The notes under the pieces are model-generated. The model ran no database searches. It worked only from the letters and a program-made list of their open reading frames with translations, and was not told the origin of the DNA. From the NCBI GenBank assembly GCA_030589835.1, contig JAUUZS010000278.1, forward strand, positions 1 through 6,135: a stretch of 6,135 nucleotides of DNA. Direction: 5' to 3'. The translations under genes and the position numbers were made by a program. How positions within the stretch are numbered: the first letter of the stretch is position 1; each line of letters begins with the position of its first letter. The DNA is from Cyclobacteriaceae bacterium (GTDB lineage Bacteria; Bacteroidota; Bacteroidia; Cytophagales; Cyclobacteriaceae). This document shows positions 1-6,135 of the stretch, piece by piece.

Positions 1-770
1 GCAATGCCGAAAAGGATGCGAAACAGCTTAAGATATTAAAAGACGAGTTGCAACGATTGTCGAAGAGTTTGAAGCTTTCTGAAACAGCTACGGATGTAGC
101 GGGAAATCCTTTGGATATTAAAATCATAAATACAGGAGTTGATTTTTCGCTTGTTCAAATAGATCGTAATGATCCGGCTGAGCAGATTTTTATAAATATA
201 CTATTGGGCACCGAGGCAGATTTAAAACTGTTTCAAAATATTCCGATTGCTTTTCCGATATTCGGACAAGGCCGGGCTTTGTATGCACTGGTGGGAAACG
301 GGATAAAACCTAAAAATATAGAAACGGCCTGTAGCACGATAATCGGTTGGTGTTCATGCACCATCAAAGATGACAATCCGGGCACAGATCTTTTACTTAA
401 AGCAGATTGGAATACTATAATTGGAGATAGCTCATGGATTAAAATGGAGGAGGTCCCTGATATAACAGGTCTCTCAAGTTTTTTGTCTGATGAAGAAGAG
501 ATCGATGAAAAACCTGAAGTGGTTGATGAAATTGAAAAAGCAAAAGTTGAAGAAGTATTGGTTGCTGAGCCAGTTAAAGAACCCGAAATTGTCCCATATA
601 TTTATGAGGAAAAAAAGGCATCAAACAGCGATATTAAGGATGTATTAAAAGCCACCGTGGTAGAAGAAGGGAAAACCGCCATAAGTCCTCTCTTGAGAAA
701 CTCTCTTTTTGCCATGGCCCTTCTTATAATTGTGATGGCAACTGCCTCATATATTCTGAAAAGAAGGTAA
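1..770 (+). CDS. Membrane-anchored protein of unknown function with C...CxC cluster (5' end missing)
   Basis: The frame is open from the left edge (first full codon at 3) to the TAA at 768-770, so the gene begins outside the window. A TTG at 48 is an internal leucine, not a start, because codons 3-47 continue a Lys/Glu/Leu-rich, coiled-coil-like stretch (NAEKDAKQLKILKDELQRL). About 255 residues are visible. A compact middle domain (about 110-420) contains FGQGRALYALVGNGI followed by three cysteines at 330-332, 351-353 and 357-359 (C-x6-C-S-C), then DNPGTDLLLKADW. An acidic Glu/Val/Pro-rich linker follows (about 485-630). One hydrophobic segment (about 684-758) ends in KRR, which fits a C-terminal inner-membrane anchor with the bulk of the protein outside the cytoplasm. 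A signal peptide would lie off the left edge. The FGxGRAL and CSC...NPGxDLL motifs resemble hypothetical proteins I recall from Planctomycetota, but I can name no family. The next gene is a MacB-type permease 121 bases downstream, so a shared envelope role is inferred. Confidence 0.8.
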   Translation, partial: NAEKDAKQLKILKDELQRLSKSLKLSETATDVAGNPLDIKIINTGVDFSLVQIDRNDPAEQIFINILLGTEADLKLFQNIPIAFPIFGQGRALYALVGNGIKPKNIETACSTIIGWCSCTIKDDNPGTDLLLKADWNTIIGDSSWIKMEEVPDITGLSSFLSDEEEIDEKPEVVDEIEKAKVEEVLVAEPVKEPEIVPYIYEEKKASNSDIKDVLKATVVEEGKTAISPLLRNSLFAMALLIIVMATASYILKRR

Positions 771-891
771 GGATTGTTCTAAAATCCGAATTGGAAATAA
801 GCAAACGATCAGGCCTGCCTGAGATTAATATCGAAACCAAAGGAATTTGATTATTACCAACTCATTGCACGTTTCTACAAAATATAAACCC
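771..891. other. Intergenic gap between anchored protein and permease
   Basis: This is a 121-base gap. It has stop codons in the permease frame at 820-822 (TGA) and 826-828 (TAA). It contains a small inverted repeat, TCAGG-CCTG-CCTGA at 809-822, with no following T-run, so it is not a convincing terminator. I see no TAnnTTTG box here. Co-transcription of the permease with the gene before it is plausible but not shown. Confidence 0.5.
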
Positions 892-2154
892 ATGAAAATA
901 AGCTTACTCGTTATAAAAGAGATCAAAAGAAGAAAACTGAATTTTCTTCTCGGATTGTTATCCGTGGTTTTTGCTGTGGCATCGGTGACAGGCGCGTTGA
1001 CAATGCTGAATATTCACGATATAAACAGCGATAAATTAATATCCGAAAAAGAAAAGGAAACCCATGAAAGGTTGGCTGTATTGCAGGATGATTACAGGAA
1101 AATCACTAAAAAGCTTGGATTTAATTTATTGATACTGCCAAAAGATCAAAACCTTATGGACCTGTATGCCGAGGATTTTGCCGGCAAACATATGCCTGAA
1201 AGCTATGTGGATAGTTTGGCAAACTCCCGAAGTGTATACATCAGGCACCTTCTTCCCAGTCTGACGGAAAAATTAATGTGGCCTGAAAAACACAGAACGA
1301 TTATCATTACCGGTATTCGGGGGGAGATTCCTTTTTTGCATAAAAATCCTAAGGAGCCAATGATGGTCGCTGTTCCCAAAGGCACCATGGTGTTGGGTTA
1401 CGAGCTCCACAAGAGCATGCAGCTCAAAGTCGGCGATCAGGTGAAGCTAAAAGGGCAAGCCTTTACCGTGGGCAAATGCAATGAAGCTAGGGGAAATAAA
1501 GATGACATTACCCTCTGGATCGATTTGGATGAAGCACAAAAAATCCTGAATAAAGAAGGCCTGATCAATGCAATTCAAGCCTTGAAATGTCATTGTGCTG
1601 GCAACAGTCTTGCTGCGGTAAGGGAAGAAGTACACAGCGTACTCCCCGGTACACAGGTTATGGAAAAAGGGAGCAAGGTGTTGATGCGGGCCGAAGCCAG
1701 GGACCGGGCAGCAAGAGAGGCCTTGGAAGCGATTGAAGCAGAAAAAAAACATCGCATAGACCTTAGGAAAGAGCAGGAGAACTTTGCATCTATCTTGGTG
1801 CCTTCCATACTTTTTGCAAGCGCCATCTGGATTGCCTTTCTTTTTATTGGAAATGTGAGGGAGCGAAAAAGTGAAATCGGAATACTTCGGGCAGTAGGGG
1901 TGAAAGAATGGAAAATAATGAAACTGTTTCTGCTAAAGGCAATAATTATTGGCCTGATTGGCGCTTTTCTGGGGCACTTCGCCGGATTGGCTGCCGGAAG
2001 TGTTTTTGGAGGATACTTCACATTGGAATTATTCAATATCCAAGCGCTGATACTTGCCATGATATTTGCACCAATATTGGCTTTAATGGCCGCTTACGTA
2101 CCCGCTACCGTAGCAGCAAGACAAGATCCTGCGGAGGTATTGAGGGAAGAATGA
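892..2154 (+). CDS. ABC transporter permease, MacB/FtsX type
   Basis: This is a 420-residue inner-membrane subunit of a MacB-like ABC complex. Membrane segment 1 is at about residues 16-39. A large extracytoplasmic domain (about 40-298) follows. It carries the MacB-type pattern VPKGTMVLGYELHKSMQLKVGD (164-182 in its core), where LG...LKVGD..K..G..F.V is typical. The FtsX C-terminal core has segments at about 301-320, 345-373 and 385-409. The connecting loop NVRERKSEIGILRAVG (321-336) and the tail ATVAARQDPAEVLREE are hallmarks of this family. A highly charged helix (about 263-298) leads into segment 2. The extracytoplasmic domain has C196 and a CHC pair (C233, C235), which is unusual for MacB or LolC/E. 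The start was set at ATG 892; the frame extends to a TTG at 847, but MKISLLVIKEIKRRK is the usual short positive N-terminus. The ATPase partner is encoded 189 bases downstream. The substrate is unknown; lipoprotein, lipid or peptide handling are all possible. Confidence 0.92.
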   Translation: MKISLLVIKEIKRRKLNFLLGLLSVVFAVASVTGALTMLNIHDINSDKLISEKEKETHERLAVLQDDYRKITKKLGFNLLILPKDQNLMDLYAEDFAGKHMPESYVDSLANSRSVYIRHLLPSLTEKLMWPEKHRTIIITGIRGEIPFLHKNPKEPMMVAVPKGTMVLGYELHKSMQLKVGDQVKLKGQAFTVGKCNEARGNKDDITLWIDLDEAQKILNKEGLINAIQALKCHCAGNSLAAVREEVHSVLPGTQVMEKGSKVLMRAEARDRAAREALEAIEAEKKHRIDLRKEQENFASILVPSILFASAIWIAFLFIGNVRERKSEIGILRAVGVKEWKIMKLFLLKAIIIGLIGAFLGHFAGLAAGSVFGGYFTLELFNIQALILAMIFAPILALMAAYVPATVAARQDPAEVLREE

Positions 2155-2230
2155 CAAGTTAATATTGAAAAAGGCGAAAAGGTAAAGGGTAAAAGCTAAT
2201 AGTAACCAGACGGTCTTTAAAAGTGATAAT

Positions 2231-2238
2231 TATCTTTG
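2231..2238 (+). promoter_or_regulatory. Possible Bacteroidota-type promoter -7 box (TATCTTTG)
   Basis: TATCTTTG is an exact match to the TAnnTTTG -7 consensus of the Bacteroidota primary sigma factor. It lies 105 bases before the ATPase start. No TTG -33 element is found 17-23 bases upstream, so only half of the promoter is supported. If it is used, the transcript would begin near 2243-2246 and would carry the hairpin/G-run element at its 5' end. Confidence 0.35.
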
Positions 2239-2248
2239 CAAGATCACA

Positions 2249-2287
2249 TTCCCCTCCTTGGAGGGGTTAGGGGTGGGTTTTGGGTGG
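2249..2287 (+). repeat. REP-like hairpin plus G-run element
   Basis: The element starts with a perfect inverted repeat, CCCCTC-CTTG-GAGGGG (2251-2266). It continues on the + strand with GTTAGGGG-type runs: four G-tracts of three or more within 2263-2284, separated by loops TTA, T and TTTT. Its composition differs sharply from the AT-rich flanks. I recall near-identical CCCCTCCTTGGAGGGG...GGGGTGGGTT units as dispersed intergenic elements in many Bacteroidota, which would make this a REP/MITE-like repeat. Only one copy is visible here, so repetitiveness is from memory and not shown. No T-run follows the stem directly, so it is not a typical terminator, although the stem could slow RNA polymerase or protect the upstream mRNA. 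Confidence 0.6.
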
Positions 2288-2343
2288 ATACACAATTGTT
2301 TATAATCACAAATAATATCCATTGGGTTAAAAGCAAATAAAAC

Positions 2344-2994
2344 ATGAATATGATTCAGATAGAAAAAGTAACGAAGACATATATAAAGGGGAAAAACACC
2401 GTAAAGGCACTTGACAATATTAGCATATCTGTTTCTAAGGGTGAATTTGTTGTGGTAAAGGGCTCCAGTGGATGTGGAAAAACAACATTGCTCCTGACGG
2501 CAGGTGGATTACTGCATCCACAAGAAGGCCGAATAATTATAAACGATCAGGATATATATGAATTGAACTCAGAGGATATGGCAAGTTTTAGAGCGGCCAA
2601 TATCGGATTTGTATTTCAACAATATCATCTAATCCCCTACCTGTCCATTCTCGAAAATATTAAGGTGCCATCGTTGGCTCATCATTCCAATAATTTGGAG
2701 GATCGGGCTATTGGATTAATTAAAGAATTGGGATTGCAAGAACGGATGCATCATACTCCTGCAGAATTGAGCGCAGGAGAGAAACAAAGGACTGCCTTGG
2801 CACGAGCCTTACTTTATAATCCTCCAATTATTCTTGCTGATGAAATCACGGGAAACCTTGATCATGAAAATGCATCCATCGTTTTGACTAAGCTAAAAGA
2901 ATATACAAAGTTGGGGGGAACTGTCTTATTGGTGACCCATGACGAAAAAGCATTTTCTTATGCTGATAGAATTATTGAATTAGGAAACAAATAA
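2344..2994 (+). CDS. ABC transporter ATP-binding protein, LolD/MacB type
   Basis: This is a 216-residue cytoplasmic ATPase that should pair with the MacB/FtsX-type permease encoded upstream. Visible motifs in order: an A-loop region around Y13; Walker A GSSGCGKTT (40-48); the Q-loop in FVFQQYHLIPYLSILENI (Q92/Q93), which is the LolD/MacB form; the signature LSAGEKQR (142-149); Walker B IILADE (162-167); the D-loop TGNLD (169-173); and the switch histidine H199 in VTHD. Its length and its FQxYHLIPxLSxxEN stretch are typical of the family, so it should be active. Two changes are unusual: LSAGE in place of the common LSGGQ/E, and EITGNLD in place of EPTGNLD. The ATG at 2344 is used because a TAA lies just upstream; an ATG at 2350 is an alternative. 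There is no Shine-Dalgarno sequence, and the leader is A-rich. The next gene begins 55 bases downstream. ATP-driven movement is expected to be coupled to the permease's extracytoplasmic domain, as in MacB. Confidence 0.95.
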   Translation: MNMIQIEKVTKTYIKGKNTVKALDNISISVSKGEFVVVKGSSGCGKTTLLLTAGGLLHPQEGRIIINDQDIYELNSEDMASFRAANIGFVFQQYHLIPYLSILENIKVPSLAHHSNNLEDRAIGLIKELGLQERMHHTPAELSAGEKQRTALARALLYNPPIILADEITGNLDHENASIVLTKLKEYTKLGGTVLLVTHDEKAFSYADRIIELGNK

Positions 2995-3009
2995 TTCAGG
3001 CGAAACCAT

Positions 3010-3017
3010 TATTTTTG
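3010..3017 (+). promoter_or_regulatory. Possible Bacteroidota-type promoter -7 box (TATTTTTG)
   Basis: TATTTTTG fits TAnnTTTG exactly and sits 32 bases before the ATG of the propeller gene. It would give a leader of roughly 25 bases. As with the box before the ATPase, no TTG -33 element stands at the expected distance. The 55-base gap also allows simple read-through from the ATPase gene. It may be a secondary promoter for the large secreted protein. Confidence 0.35.
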
Positions 3018-3049
3018 ACAAAGTATTTAATTCAATCCAGAAAAGAGAT

Positions 3050-3118
3050 ATGAATAATAAATTTAGAATTGCACTAGCGGCGTTAATATTTTCTGTAATA
3101 CCCAAGCTGACATTTGCA
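3050..3118 (+). other. Signal peptide of the propeller protein
   Basis: MNNKFRIALAALIFSVIPKLTFA shows a positive start (K4, R6), a hydrophobic core (7-17) and a T-F-A end that fits signal peptidase I. Cleavage is predicted between A23 and E24, just before DWPTWR. There is no lipobox cysteine, so the mature protein should be soluble in the periplasm or exported further. Confidence 0.85.
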
Positions 3119-6100
3119 GAAGATTGGCCCACATGGCGATATGATGCAGGAAGAACAGCATCAAGTATCGAAGAATTGCCAGATCAACTTTACCTTCAGT
3201 GGACGAAACATTATTCTGCACGTGAGCAGGTTTGGGATGATCCGTTGAACAACGATTTAATGCAATTTGATAAAGTGTTCGAACCAATTGCAGTTGGGAA
3301 TACCTTATTTATGGGCTTCAACGATCAGGATAAAGTTGTTGCGATCGACAGTGAATCCGGGAAAGAGTTGTGGTCATATTATGCGGATGGGCCGGTGCGT
3401 TTACCAATTTCATATCATGAAAATAAAATATACTTTACCAGTGATGATGGGCATCTGTATTGTATATCTGCGAATAAAGGAGAGCTAATCTGGAAATTCA
3501 ATGGTGGCCCATCAGACCGGAAAATGCTTGGCAACAAGAGACTTATCTCCACCTGGCCTGCACGTGGAGGAGTGGTGATTGATGAAGGAATAGCCTATTT
3601 TGCGGCAAGCATCTGGCCTTCAATGGGAACGTTCATTTATGCAATTGATTCAGAAAGCGGAGACGAAATATGGAGAAATGATGGTACAGGATCCGATTAC
3701 GTGAAACAACCGCACAATGCAAATTCCTTTGCAGGAATAGCTCCCCAGGGAACTATGGCAGTAAATGGTGACAACCTATTTATTCCGGGAGGACGTTCTG
3801 TAGCAGGATGTTTCGATAAACATACCGGGGAACAAAAGTATTACCATATAAATAAGCATAATAAAAGTGGAGGTGCATTTGTCAGCACCAGGGATAAATG
3901 GTGGGTAAATCATCATCGGGATCAAAATACCTTTATCTACGAAACCAAAGCAGGGGAGCGGGTTTCGAAACTAATGGAAAAACACCCCGTACTTAGCACA
4001 GATTTATTCTATTTTTCTGGAGCATCTGTTGTGGCGAGAGATCCAAACAATCCCAATGATATCGTTTGGAAGCTGGATGTTGATGCGACTGGCGATCTGA
4101 TTCAGGCAGGGGGCCGATTATATGCCGGTGGTAGAAATAGCCTTACAGCCATTCAACTTGTTGGTGACAGTGCTACCATAGCCTGGACTAAAGAGATTAA
4201 TGGGGAAGTAGGAAGAATAATTGCTGCCAATGGTAGAATATTTGCCGTAACAATGGATGGTAAAATACTTTCCTTTGGAGGTGCTAAACCCAATAGCAGT
4301 GTTGAAATACAGGAACAGCACACGCCATTTTTTATTACTGAGGATGCAAAACAAAAAGCAGCAGAGATTATAGATATTACAAAGATAAATGCCGGTTATG
4401 CGTTGTATTATGGTGTAACTGATCATGCCCTGCTCGCATCGTTGGCTCAGCAAACCGCTCTTTCGATTATAGCTATTGTGGAAGGTGACGAAAAGGTGAA
4501 TAAACTGCGGACTAGTTTTGATAAAATGGGATTCAAAGCAAGTAAAGTGGCTTTCCTGCAAGGAACCCCTGAAACATTGGATTTAGCGCCTTACTTTTCT
4601 TCTTTGACCATAGTGGAACGTATCGATGATTATTCGCCTGAAGTATCAAAAGTTTTACTGGAAAAGATATACAATTCAACGCGTCCTTTTGGAGGAAAAA
4701 TTTGGATTGGTGGCAGTGAAGAAAGAATCAATAGCATTTCATCCTTGGCCAAATCAGCGTCATTGGATGGATTAACAATAATGAGTTCGCATTCCGATAA
4801 AGTAATGCTTTCACGTGAAGGGGCACCCAAAGGATCAGCAAAATGGACGCATCTTTATGGTGATGTCAGCAATACCATTAAGTCTGATGATGAGCTTGTG
4901 AAACTCCCACTTGGAGTGCTTTGGTTTGGCGGGATATCAAACATGGAGGTACTGCCTCGACACGGTCATGGCCCTCCGGAGCAAATTATGGATGGGAAGC
5001 TTATTATCCAGGGGATGAAAAGCATCAGTGCCCGTGATGTATATACAGGGCGCCCATTATGGAAAACGGAGTTTGAGACACTGGGAACTTATGGCATGTA
5101 CTATAACGAATCGTATTCCGATGATCCGCTTAATACAGCTTATAACCAGGAGCACCTACCCGGTGTAAATACCCGTGGGACAAACTATGTGGTCACCAAT
5201 GATTTTGTATATGTGGTGCAGGGCTACACGTGTCATATGATTGATATCGAAACCGGCGAGCTGATCCGGACGACAAGAATTCCTCAGCATAGCAGGGATC
5301 AATGGGGATATTTGGGCGTTTCCGGCAATAACCTGATTGCAGGGGCAGAATTTGTAAAGTACGGGGCCATCGTGCAAAAAAGCCTCAAATCCATTGAAGA
5401 GATTCATGCCTATGTCGAACTAATTGAAGCCGCAAATGAACGCACAGGAGGATTTAAAGAGTATGGATTTAGTGCGAGTCAGAGTTTAGTTGTTGCTGAC
5501 CGGCACGACCTCAAAATGAAATGGGCAGCAAAATCAAAATACGGCTTCATTCATAATACGATCATTTCTAACGAAAAGGCAGTTTTTGCCATCGACAAGA
5601 TCCCGGCTTCCATGAGAAATGTGCTGTCGCGAAGAGGCATCGATATCAAAGGGGATTTTTCGCTTACAGCTTATAATATTGAAACAGGCGATACCATTTG
5701 GCAAGATACAAGCCAGGTATTTGGAAGCTGGTTGAGCTACAATAAGGAATTCGACATACTATTGCAAGCCACGCGTCCATCACGCGATATGATCGCCGGG
5801 GAACCCGGAGAACGCATGATTGCGCACAGAGCTTCTGATGGAAAAGTCTTATGGGATAGGAAAATTGAGTATTACAATCCACCCATTCTTCATGGCAAAC
5901 AAATAATTGTGGATGATTCTGCCTACGATATCATAACTGGAGAACCTATAATTCGCATAAATCCGGTTACACGGGAAGAAATCAAATGGGCCTATACGCG
6001 AACGTATGGGTGTAATTACATAATAGGAAGTGAAAACCTATTGTCCTTTAGGTCTGGGGCCGCAGGTTTCTATGATTTAAAAAACCAGGGAGGAACGGGT

Positions 6101-6135
6101 AATTTAGGAGGTTTTAAATCCGGCTGTACCTCAAA
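3050..6135 (+). CDS. Secreted PQQ-like beta-propeller protein with embedded methyltransferase-like domain (3' end missing)
   Basis: The frame is open from ATG 3050 to the right edge (1028 full codons, no stop), so the C-terminus is missing. A signal peptide is visible (residues 1-23). DWPTWRYDAGRT (25-36) is the usual opening of large PQQ-like propeller proteins. First-half blades show D-x-E/T-x-G-x-x-x-W motifs at 100-108, 140-148 and 200-208. Residues about 431-590 form a class I methyltransferase-like segment, with KAAEIIDITKINAGYALYYG, the second strand IIAIVEGDEKV and a TRPFGG turn like the vLRPGG motif. A second propeller half starts near WTHLYGDVSNT (599-609), with LPRHGHGPP (635-643) and blades at 663-671, 732-738, 878-884 and 929-935. 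FRSGAAGFYDL (1000-1010) and SGCTS (1024-1028) match the C-terminal part of long homologues I recall from Planctomycetota and Verrucomicrobiota. No classic quinoprotein dehydrogenase active site was recognised, so a structural or binding role in the periplasm, as for BamB, is more likely than an enzyme. Position after the ABC genes suggests a joint function. Confidence 0.9.
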   Translation, partial: MNNKFRIALAALIFSVIPKLTFAEDWPTWRYDAGRTASSIEELPDQLYLQWTKHYSAREQVWDDPLNNDLMQFDKVFEPIAVGNTLFMGFNDQDKVVAIDSESGKELWSYYADGPVRLPISYHENKIYFTSDDGHLYCISANKGELIWKFNGGPSDRKMLGNKRLISTWPARGGVVIDEGIAYFAASIWPSMGTFIYAIDSESGDEIWRNDGTGSDYVKQPHNANSFAGIAPQGTMAVNGDNLFIPGGRSVAGCFDKHTGEQKYYHINKHNKSGGAFVSTRDKWWVNHHRDQNTFIYETKAGERVSKLMEKHPVLSTDLFYFSGASVVARDPNNPNDIVWKLDVDATGDLIQAGGRLYAGGRNSLTAIQLVGDSATIAWTKEINGEVGRIIAANGRIFAVTMDGKILSFGGAKPNSSVEIQEQHTPFFITEDAKQKAAEIIDITKINAGYALYYGVTDHALLASLAQQTALSIIAIVEGDEKVNKLRTSFDKMGFKASKVAFLQGTPETLDLAPYFSSLTIVERIDDYSPEVSKVLLEKIYNSTRPFGGKIWIGGSEERINSISSLAKSASLDGLTIMSSHSDKVMLSREGAPKGSAKWTHLYGDVSNTIKSDDELVKLPLGVLWFGGISNMEVLPRHGHGPPEQIMDGKLIIQGMKSISARDVYTGRPLWKTEFETLGTYGMYYNESYSDDPLNTAYNQEHLPGVNTRGTNYVVTNDFVYVVQGYTCHMIDIETGELIRTTRIPQHSRDQWGYLGVSGNNLIAGAEFVKYGAIVQKSLKSIEEIHAYVELIEAANERTGGFKEYGFSASQSLVVADRHDLKMKWAAKSKYGFIHNTIISNEKAVFAIDKIPASMRNVLSRRGIDIKGDFSLTAYNIETGDTIWQDTSQVFGSWLSYNKEFDILLQATRPSRDMIAGEPGERMIAHRASDGKVLWDRKIEYYNPPILHGKQIIVDDSAYDIITGEPIIRINPVTREEIKWAYTRTYGCNYIIGSENLLSFRSGAAGFYDLKNQGGTGNLGGFKSGCTS
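4340..4819 (+). other. Degenerate methyltransferase-like domain inside the propeller protein
   Basis: Residues about 431-590 interrupt the beta-propeller repeats. They follow the order of a Rossmann-type class I SAM methyltransferase: helix AAEIIDIT, strand GYALYYGVTDHAL (449-461) in place of motif I, helix LLASLAQQ, strand IIAIVEGDEKVNKLR (473-487), then KVAFLQG (499-505), LTIVERI (519-525) and TRPFGGKIWIGG (544-555). The GxGxG of motif I is reduced to G455-V-T-D-H459. By my alignment, the acidic residue that would bind the SAM ribose at the end of strand 2 is V477. SAM is also not expected in the periplasm. A binding or structural role is therefore more likely than catalysis. The boundaries are approximate. 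Confidence 0.6.

Noticed and set aside
809..822. Inverted repeat TCAGG-CCTG-CCTGA as a terminator after the first gene
   Set aside because: The stem is only 5-6 bp and no T-run follows, so it does not look like a factor-independent terminator.
847..891. TTG at 847 as the permease start
   Set aside because: It would add 15 polar residues (MIITNSLHVSTKYKP) not typical of the family. ATG 892 gives the usual short positive N-terminus before the first membrane segment. The AGGA at 841-844 lies too close to the TTG to act as a normal ribosome site.
1590..2060. Long antisense open frame within the permease gene (and others at 1447-1752 and 4118-4561 on the - strand)
   Set aside because: They lie opposite strongly supported genes, show low-complexity or Ser/Arg/Ile-rich translations with no recognisable domain, and are best explained as shadows of the + strand genes.
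2292..2306. ACAATTGT palindrome and TATAAT hexamer as an operator and sigma-70 type -10 box
   Set aside because: An 8-bp palindrome is expected by chance in AT-rich DNA, and no TTGACA-like box stands 17 bases before the TATAAT. The leader style also points to Bacteroidota-type promoters instead.
2212..2320. Small non-coding RNA or riboswitch in the permease-ATPase gap
   Set aside because: Apart from the single hairpin and G-runs I could not match any known riboswitch core or a stem with a following U-tract.
892..2994. MacAB macrolide exporter or LolCDE lipoprotein transporter
   Set aside because: The permease and ATPase are separate genes, there is no MacA-like adaptor or second permease, and the outer domain has unusual cysteines. 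Only membership of the wider MacB/FtsX/LolD superfamily is supported.
3050..6135. Quinoprotein alcohol or methanol dehydrogenase
   Set aside because: Propeller motifs are present, but I found no vicinal cysteine disulfide or recognisable PQQ/calcium site, and the methyltransferase-like insertion does not fit the dehydrogenase layout.

Overview
The window reads as part of one operon-like block, all on the + strand, from a bacterium of the Bacteroidota or a close relative. That placement is inference from three signs. Gene leaders are A-rich and lack a clear Shine-Dalgarno sequence. Two leaders carry the TAnnTTTG box that is the known -7 promoter element of Bacteroidota. One intergenic gap holds a CCCCTC/GAGGGG hairpin followed by G-runs, of a type I recall as dispersed in Bacteroidota genomes. 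Base composition looks moderately AT-rich by eye.

Layout: (1) 1-770, the 3' part of a gene for a protein with an N-terminal coiled-coil-like stretch, a central domain with a C...CxC cluster, an acidic linker and one C-terminal membrane anchor. I recognise no named family. (2) 892-2154, a MacB/FtsX-type ABC permease with one N-terminal and three C-terminal membrane segments around a large extracytoplasmic domain. (3) 2155-2343, a 189-base gap with the hairpin/G-run element and a possible promoter. (4) 2344-2994, the matching LolD/MacB-type ATPase. (5) 3050 to the right edge, an open frame of at least 1028 codons for a secreted PQQ-like beta-propeller protein. It has a degenerate class I methyltransferase-like segment inserted between two propeller halves. 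Its stop codon lies outside the window.

Working model (inference): the ATPase and permease form a MacB-like machine that moves or remodels something at the cell envelope rather than importing a nutrient. The membrane-anchored protein and the large exported propeller protein would act with it on the outer side of the inner membrane. Conserved-looking cysteines occur in the extracytoplasmic parts of the three envelope proteins, which could mean disulfide, metal or heme chemistry, but nothing in the window proves this. From memory, very similar propeller/methyltransferase-like proteins and Cys-containing FtsX permeases occur in Planctomycetota and Verrucomicrobiota, so the set may be a widespread uncharacterised module. 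No RNA gene, CRISPR array, transposase or phage gene was seen.
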